NCBI GenBank assembly: GCA_019694805.1 | Contig: JAIBBG010000002.1 | Coordinates: forward strand, 62,001-126,000 | DNA: 64,000 nucleotides | Direction of reading: 5' to 3' | Source of the DNA: Flavobacteriales bacterium | GTDB taxonomy: Bacteria > Bacteroidota > Bacteroidia > Flavobacteriales_D > Sanyastnellaceae | Part shown: positions 60,491-64,000 of the stretch, one piece after another | How the letters are laid out: every line of letters starts with the position of its first letter | Numbering within the stretch: position 1 is the first letter of the stretch | Position numbers and translations under genes: made by a program | The notes under the pieces: model-generated | What the model was told of the DNA's origin: nothing | Seen by the model: the letters and a program-made list of their open reading frames with translations, nothing else | The model's database searches: none

Positions 60491-61627
60491 ATGCCATTGA
60501 CATTTGAATTACAAAAAAATGATCCGCAGAGTAATGCAAGAGCTGGACTGATCAATACGGATCATGGACAAATCCACACGCCGATATTCATGCCGGTTGG
60601 AACCGCAGGAACGGTGAAGGCGATTACTCAACAAGATCTCAAAAATGATGTGAACGCAGAAATCATATTGGGGAATACCTATCATTTATATCTGCGTCCG
60701 GGTACTGACATCCTTCAAAATGCAGGCGGCCTGCATAAGTTCAATGGCTGGGACCGCCCCATTTTGACGGATAGCGGCGGTTATCAGGTGTATTCCCTTT
60801 CTGCGAATCGAAAAATCAATCCGGAAGGCGTCAAGTTCAAATCACATATCGATGGAAGTGCGCATTTGTTTACTCCAGAGAATGTCATGGATATTCAGAG
60901 GATTATCGGGGCTGATATCATCATGGCTTTTGATGAATGTCCACCTTATCCTTGCGAAAGGGATTACGCTTCAAAATCTTTGAAAATTACTCATCAATGG
61001 CTGGACAGATGTTTTAGTAGAATCCAAAGCACAGAGCCATTATATGGTCATCATCAAGCATTATTTCCGATTGTGCAGGGGAGTGTATTTCACGATTTGA
61101 GAAAGGAGAGTGCTGAGTTCGTTGCATCGAAAGGAGCAGAGGGTAATGCGATTGGTGGTTTAAGTGTCGGTGAACCTCATGAAATGATGTATGAAATGAC
61201 CTCACTTGTATGTGATATTCTACCTAAAGACAAACCTCGATATCTAATGGGAGTTGGCACTCCGGTCAATATTCTTGAGTCTATAGCGCTCGGAGTGGAT
61301 ATGTTCGATTGTGTGATGCCAACACGAAATGCGCGCAATGGCCAACTATTCACGTGGAATGGCATCATGAATATGCGCAACAAAAAATGGGAGAATGATT
61401 TTAGTCCTTTAGATCCGGATGGAGAAAGTTTTGTCGATACATTTTATTCCAAAGCTTATGTTCGGCATTTATTTGTGGCTGAAGAAATATTAGCACTTCA
61501 AATCGGAACTTTACACAATCTCAATTTTTATCTACGTTTAGTAAGGAAGGCCCGAGAGAAAATTTTGGAAGGGACTTTTACTGGTTGGAAAAACGAAATG
61601 GTGAAAAAACTCAGTACTAGATTGTAA
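60491..61627 (+). CDS. tgt: tRNA-guanine transglycosylase, zinc cysteines replaced
   Basis: Exchanges guanine for preQ1 at position 34 of GUN tRNAs during queuosine synthesis. The 378-residue TIM barrel keeps catalytic Asp94 (LTDSGGYQV) and nucleophile Asp273 (MFDCVMPTR), plus FDECPPY and AIGGLSVGE. The C-terminal zinc site normally contains C-x-C-x-x-C plus a His. Here the three cysteine positions are Gly311, Ser313 and Asp316 (DGESFVDTFYSKAYVRHL), while His342 (TLHNLNFYL) remains. ATG 60491 is chosen because the -7 promoter box ends at 60484, which excludes the in-frame TTG at 60482. The LptF/G gene starts with GTG directly after this stop. Confidence 0.92.
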   Translation: MPLTFELQKNDPQSNARAGLINTDHGQIHTPIFMPVGTAGTVKAITQQDLKNDVNAEIILGNTYHLYLRPGTDILQNAGGLHKFNGWDRPILTDSGGYQVYSLSANRKINPEGVKFKSHIDGSAHLFTPENVMDIQRIIGADIIMAFDECPPYPCERDYASKSLKITHQWLDRCFSRIQSTEPLYGHHQALFPIVQGSVFHDLRKESAEFVASKGAEGNAIGGLSVGEPHEMMYEMTSLVCDILPKDKPRYLMGVGTPVNILESIALGVDMFDCVMPTRNARNGQLFTWNGIMNMRNKKWENDFSPLDPDGESFVDTFYSKAYVRHLFVAEEILALQIGTLHNLNFYLRLVRKAREKILEGTFTGWKNEMVKKLSTRL

Positions 61628-62710
61628 GTGATTAAAAAACTTGATCTATACATCATCAAAAAATTCCTGGGGACTTTTGTCTTCATGATTCTCGCATTTG
61701 TCATCATCGCGGTAGTATTTGATATCAGCGAGAACATCGATGAATTATTGAAATCAAGAGCTCCGTGGTATAAAATCATCACTGACTATTACCTCAATTT
61801 TTGTTTCTACTTCGGCACACTGCTTAGTTCCTTCATCATTTTTCTCACCATCATTTGGTTCACCAGTAAGTTGGCACAACAATCAGAGATCATTGCCATG
61901 CTGAGTGGTGGTATCAGTTACAGGAGAATCATTCGGCCTTATTTTATAGCATCTGGAATTTTGGTAGCAATACTCTTATTGCTTACACATGTGGTTGTAC
62001 CAAGGGCGAATCGGGTCAAGTATAACTTTGAGGTGGAGTTCATGCGTGATCCACTTACAGTTGCTGAGCGCAACGTACATCGTGAAATTGAACCAGGAAC
62101 AATAGCCTACTTTTTCGCATTTCACCCGGAAACAAATTCAGGAGATAATTTTTCGCTTGAAACTTGGAAGGACGGAAAATTGAAAAGAAAAATCATGGCT
62201 TCCAATGCGGTATATGATATCGAAAAAAAAATCTGGACCATCAACAGTGCTGTCATTCGGAACTTCGGAGAAGATGGTAAAGAATATGTTGAAATGCGCT
62301 CGCGTATGGATACGACACTCAATATGGATGATCAGGATTTTGGTTTAAGAGCCGAAATTTCTGGTGCCATGACTTGGTCTGAACTGAACAATTTTATAGA
62401 GGAACAACGACTTGGGGGATCCGGCAGGGTGGCACAATTCGAAATTGAGAAGTACAATCGTACCGCTGGACCATTTTCAATTTTTGTGCTTACTCTCATT
62501 GGGGTTTCTATCGCATCGCGCAAACAAAGAGGAGGCACAGGCCTTCATTTGATGTTGGCTGTCATCATAGGTTTTGTATTCGTATTCATATCCAGAATGA
62601 CAACTGTAAGCGCGATGAATCTTGGGTTTTCAGCATCACTTGCTGTTTGGATACCGAATGTACTCTTCGCATTTGTAGGTTTGTTTTTGTACAGAAGGGC
62701 GCAGAAATAG
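61628..62710 (+). CDS. LptF/LptG-type permease (YjgP/YjgQ family)
   Basis: A 360-residue inner-membrane subunit of the lipopolysaccharide ABC exporter LptB2FG. Three N-terminal helices (about 13-34, 56-78, 100-120) include KLAQQSEIIAMLSGGISYRRI, the typical coupling-helix region contacting LptB. A periplasmic beta-jellyroll-like part (about 120-270) follows, then three C-terminal helices (about 280-355). Bacteroidota often carry one YjgP/YjgQ protein at this position next to tgt. It starts with GTG directly after the tgt TAA and is therefore probably coupled to it. I cannot assign F versus G. Confidence 0.87.
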   Translation: MIKKLDLYIIKKFLGTFVFMILAFVIIAVVFDISENIDELLKSRAPWYKIITDYYLNFCFYFGTLLSSFIIFLTIIWFTSKLAQQSEIIAMLSGGISYRRIIRPYFIASGILVAILLLLTHVVVPRANRVKYNFEVEFMRDPLTVAERNVHREIEPGTIAYFFAFHPETNSGDNFSLETWKDGKLKRKIMASNAVYDIEKKIWTINSAVIRNFGEDGKEYVEMRSRMDTTLNMDDQDFGLRAEISGAMTWSELNNFIEEQRLGGSGRVAQFEIEKYNRTAGPFSIFVLTLIGVSIASRKQRGGTGLHLMLAVIIGFVFVFISRMTTVSAMNLGFSASLAVWIPNVLFAFVGLFLYRRAQK

Positions 62711-62747
62711 TGATTCGGTATTTTGCTCACATTTTATAAAATTAAAA

Positions 62748-63566
62748 TTACAGAGGGATTTGCTTAAACAAGTATTTTTTGGGGAATCCGAAATCCTTTG
62801 GTGGGCAATCTCTGGGAAAGAGGCCAAAAATTGCAGATCCACTCCCACTCATAGATGCAAATACAGCCCCTTCTTTATAAAGTTTACGTTTGATATCACC
62901 TAATTCTGAAAACTTCGAAAAGAGTGGCAATTCGAAATCGTTTCTGATAATTTCTTTCCATGAATGAATATCAATTTGTTCAATGGACTTGAGATCAATA
63001 TCTGCGGGCATTGGTTTTATATGAGCGAATGCTTCTTTCGTACTCACGTGAATACCAGGGTGTACAAGAATCAAAAGATAATCTGATAAATTAAGGTTTT
63101 GTGGATGAAGAATTTCACCTCTGCCTGACGCAAAACATGGTTTATTGTGAATGAAAAAGGGACAATCACTTCCTAACACAGATGCATACTCAATCAGTTT
63201 TTGAGTAGATAGGTTCAATTTGAAGTAGTCGTTCAGCATCAAGAGCATTTTCGCTCCATCAGAAGACCCTCCTCCTAAACCGGCACCAGTTGGAATATTT
63301 TTGATTAGACTAATCTGTAACTTGGGTAGCTTGTGTTCTTCTGATAACTTGTTATATGCTTTTATAATTAGGTTTTCTTGACTTGCTCCAGGAATAGTTA
63401 TACCATGAATGCGCAATAGGGTTCGTTCATCACTCGCTGGGGCAAATTCCAGTACATCATGAAATGCAATAGGATAAAAAATGGTTTCCAAATTGTGAAA
63501 ACCATCATCACGTTTTTCTGTTATGAATAAACCAATATTGATTTTAGCATTCGCGAAACCAATCAT
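62748..63566 (-). CDS. ispE: 4-diphosphocytidyl-2-C-methyl-D-erythritol kinase
   Basis: A GHMP kinase phosphorylating CDP-methylerythritol in the MEP isoprenoid pathway. The 272 residues show the N-terminal ANAKINIGLFI (catalytic Lys/Asp region), the ATP-binding loop IPTGAGLGGGSSDGAKML, and the C-terminal SGSGSAIFGLF block. Length is normal. It begins 1 nt after the era stop on the same strand, so the two are co-transcribed. It is convergent with the LptF/G-type gene, with 37 nt between stops and no obvious terminator. Confidence 0.95.
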   Translation of the reverse strand: MIGFANAKINIGLFITEKRDDGFHNLETIFYPIAFHDVLEFAPASDERTLLRIHGITIPGASQENLIIKAYNKLSEEHKLPKLQISLIKNIPTGAGLGGGSSDGAKMLLMLNDYFKLNLSTQKLIEYASVLGSDCPFFIHNKPCFASGRGEILHPQNLNLSDYLLILVHPGIHVSTKEAFAHIKPMPADIDLKSIEQIDIHSWKEIIRNDFELPLFSKFSELGDIKRKLYKEGAVFASMSGSGSAIFGLFPRDCPPKDFGFPKKYLFKQIPL

Positions 63567-63567
63567 A

Positions 63568-64000
63568 TCAATCTAGATAACCGAGGTTTTTTAATTTTCG
63601 CTCATCGTTTCTCCAGTTATCATCTACCTTGACGAAAGTCTTGAGCATGACTTTTTTTCCAATGAAAGATTCCATGTCTTTTCTTGCTTGGGTTCCAACA
63701 CGCTTTAATGCGCTTCCTTGATGTCCAATGATGATGCGCTTTTGCGATTCTCGTTCAGCATTGATAATGGCTGATATGGTTACAAGCTCAGGCTCATCTA
63801 TGTATTCTTCAATGTAGACTTCACATGAATAGGGGATTTCCTTGTCATAATTCATGAAGATTTTTTCTCGAATAATTTCACTTACAAAAAAGCGCATACT
63901 GCGATCACTCACTTCATCTTTGGGGAAGTATGGTGGACTTTCCGGAATTACTCTCATGATTTGATCGAAGAGCTCTTTTGTATGGATTTTTTCCAGTGCA
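63568..64000 (-). CDS. era: GTPase Era, C-terminal part (cut by window edge)
   Basis: Only the C-terminal ~143 residues are in the window. They hold the linker ALEKIHTKELFDQIMRVIPE and PPYFPKDEVSDRSMRFFVSE, followed by the KH domain with the RNA-binding GxxG as IIIGHQGSALKRVG. This is the ribosome-assembly GTPase that binds the 3' end of 16S rRNA. The GTPase domain lies beyond position 64000. The internal ATG at 63957 is not the true start because the Era sequence continues upstream in frame. Confidence 0.93.
   Translation of the reverse strand, partial: ALEKIHTKELFDQIMRVIPESPPYFPKDEVSDRSMRFFVSEIIREKIFMNYDKEIPYSCEVYIEEYIDEPELVTISAIINAERESQKRIIIGHQGSALKRVGTQARKDMESFIGKKVMLKTFVKVDDNWRNDERKLKNLGYLD

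Overview
The window is chromosomal DNA from a member of the Bacteroidota, probably the Flavobacteriia side of the phylum (inference from gene content only). The evidence is: two secreted proteins with type IX secretion (T9SS) C-terminal YPNP-type sorting domains; a TonB-dependent receptor with an N-terminal carboxypeptidase-like domain; a PorE-like OmpA protein; DUF2851, DUF4105 and DUF4412 families; bacillithiol synthesis (BshA); type III glutamine synthetase; and promoters with the phylum-specific TAnnTTTG -7 box. Gene density is high. I see no rRNA, CRISPR array, transposase, integrase or phage gene.

Layout. 1-3.3 kb (minus): start of an unidentified gene, a TlpA-like thioredoxin, a DUF4412 protein and an E1 alpha-beta fusion dehydrogenase. 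3.4-10.6 kb (plus): dapF, translationally coupled to a DUF4105 membrane protein, a large lipoprotein and a DUF5723-like outer-membrane protein, then kdsA and a beta-propeller-like secreted protein. 10.6-12.3 kb: a polytopic membrane protein, acylphosphatase and tRNA-Ala(GGC). 12.7-16.5 kb: a MazG-like pyrophosphohydrolase, a dipeptide epimerase, small exported proteins, an ArsR-type regulator with no ordinary start codon, and an alpha/beta hydrolase. 16.8-24.7 kb (minus): a secreted beta-helix/PKD protein, its TonB receptor and a second E1 fusion.

24.8-33.1 kb is the most unusual stretch. It holds an AT-hook-like winged-helix protein sitting between copies of a short dispersed repeat, an FAD oxidoreductase, and two paralogous exported TPR/coiled-coil proteins on either side of aroQ. 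33.1-38.7 kb: a small membrane protein with bshA, PIN-PhoH, PspC, DUF2851 and a lipoprotein. 38.9-46.4 kb: a PNGase F-like secreted enzyme whose core is split by a large insertion containing LamG, a Crp/Fnr regulator, a diheme cytochrome c and the PorE-like protein. 46.5-50.6 kb: purM, prfA, GNAT and an aminotransferase. 50.7-52.3 kb: two paralogous lipoproteins that also carry multispanning membrane domains. 52.5-64 kb: glnN, an S9-peptidase-like protein that has lost its catalytic residues, a four-gene membrane/two-component cassette, Hsp20, a tgt lacking the zinc cysteines and apparently transcribed without a leader, an LptF/G permease, ispE and the end of era.

Much of the window is housekeeping. 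The best candidates for undescribed biology are the paired TPR proteins around aroQ, the four-gene signalling cassette, the lipobox-plus-membrane-domain pair, the inactive S9 protein, and the dispersed repeat family that lies close to or between several of these genes.
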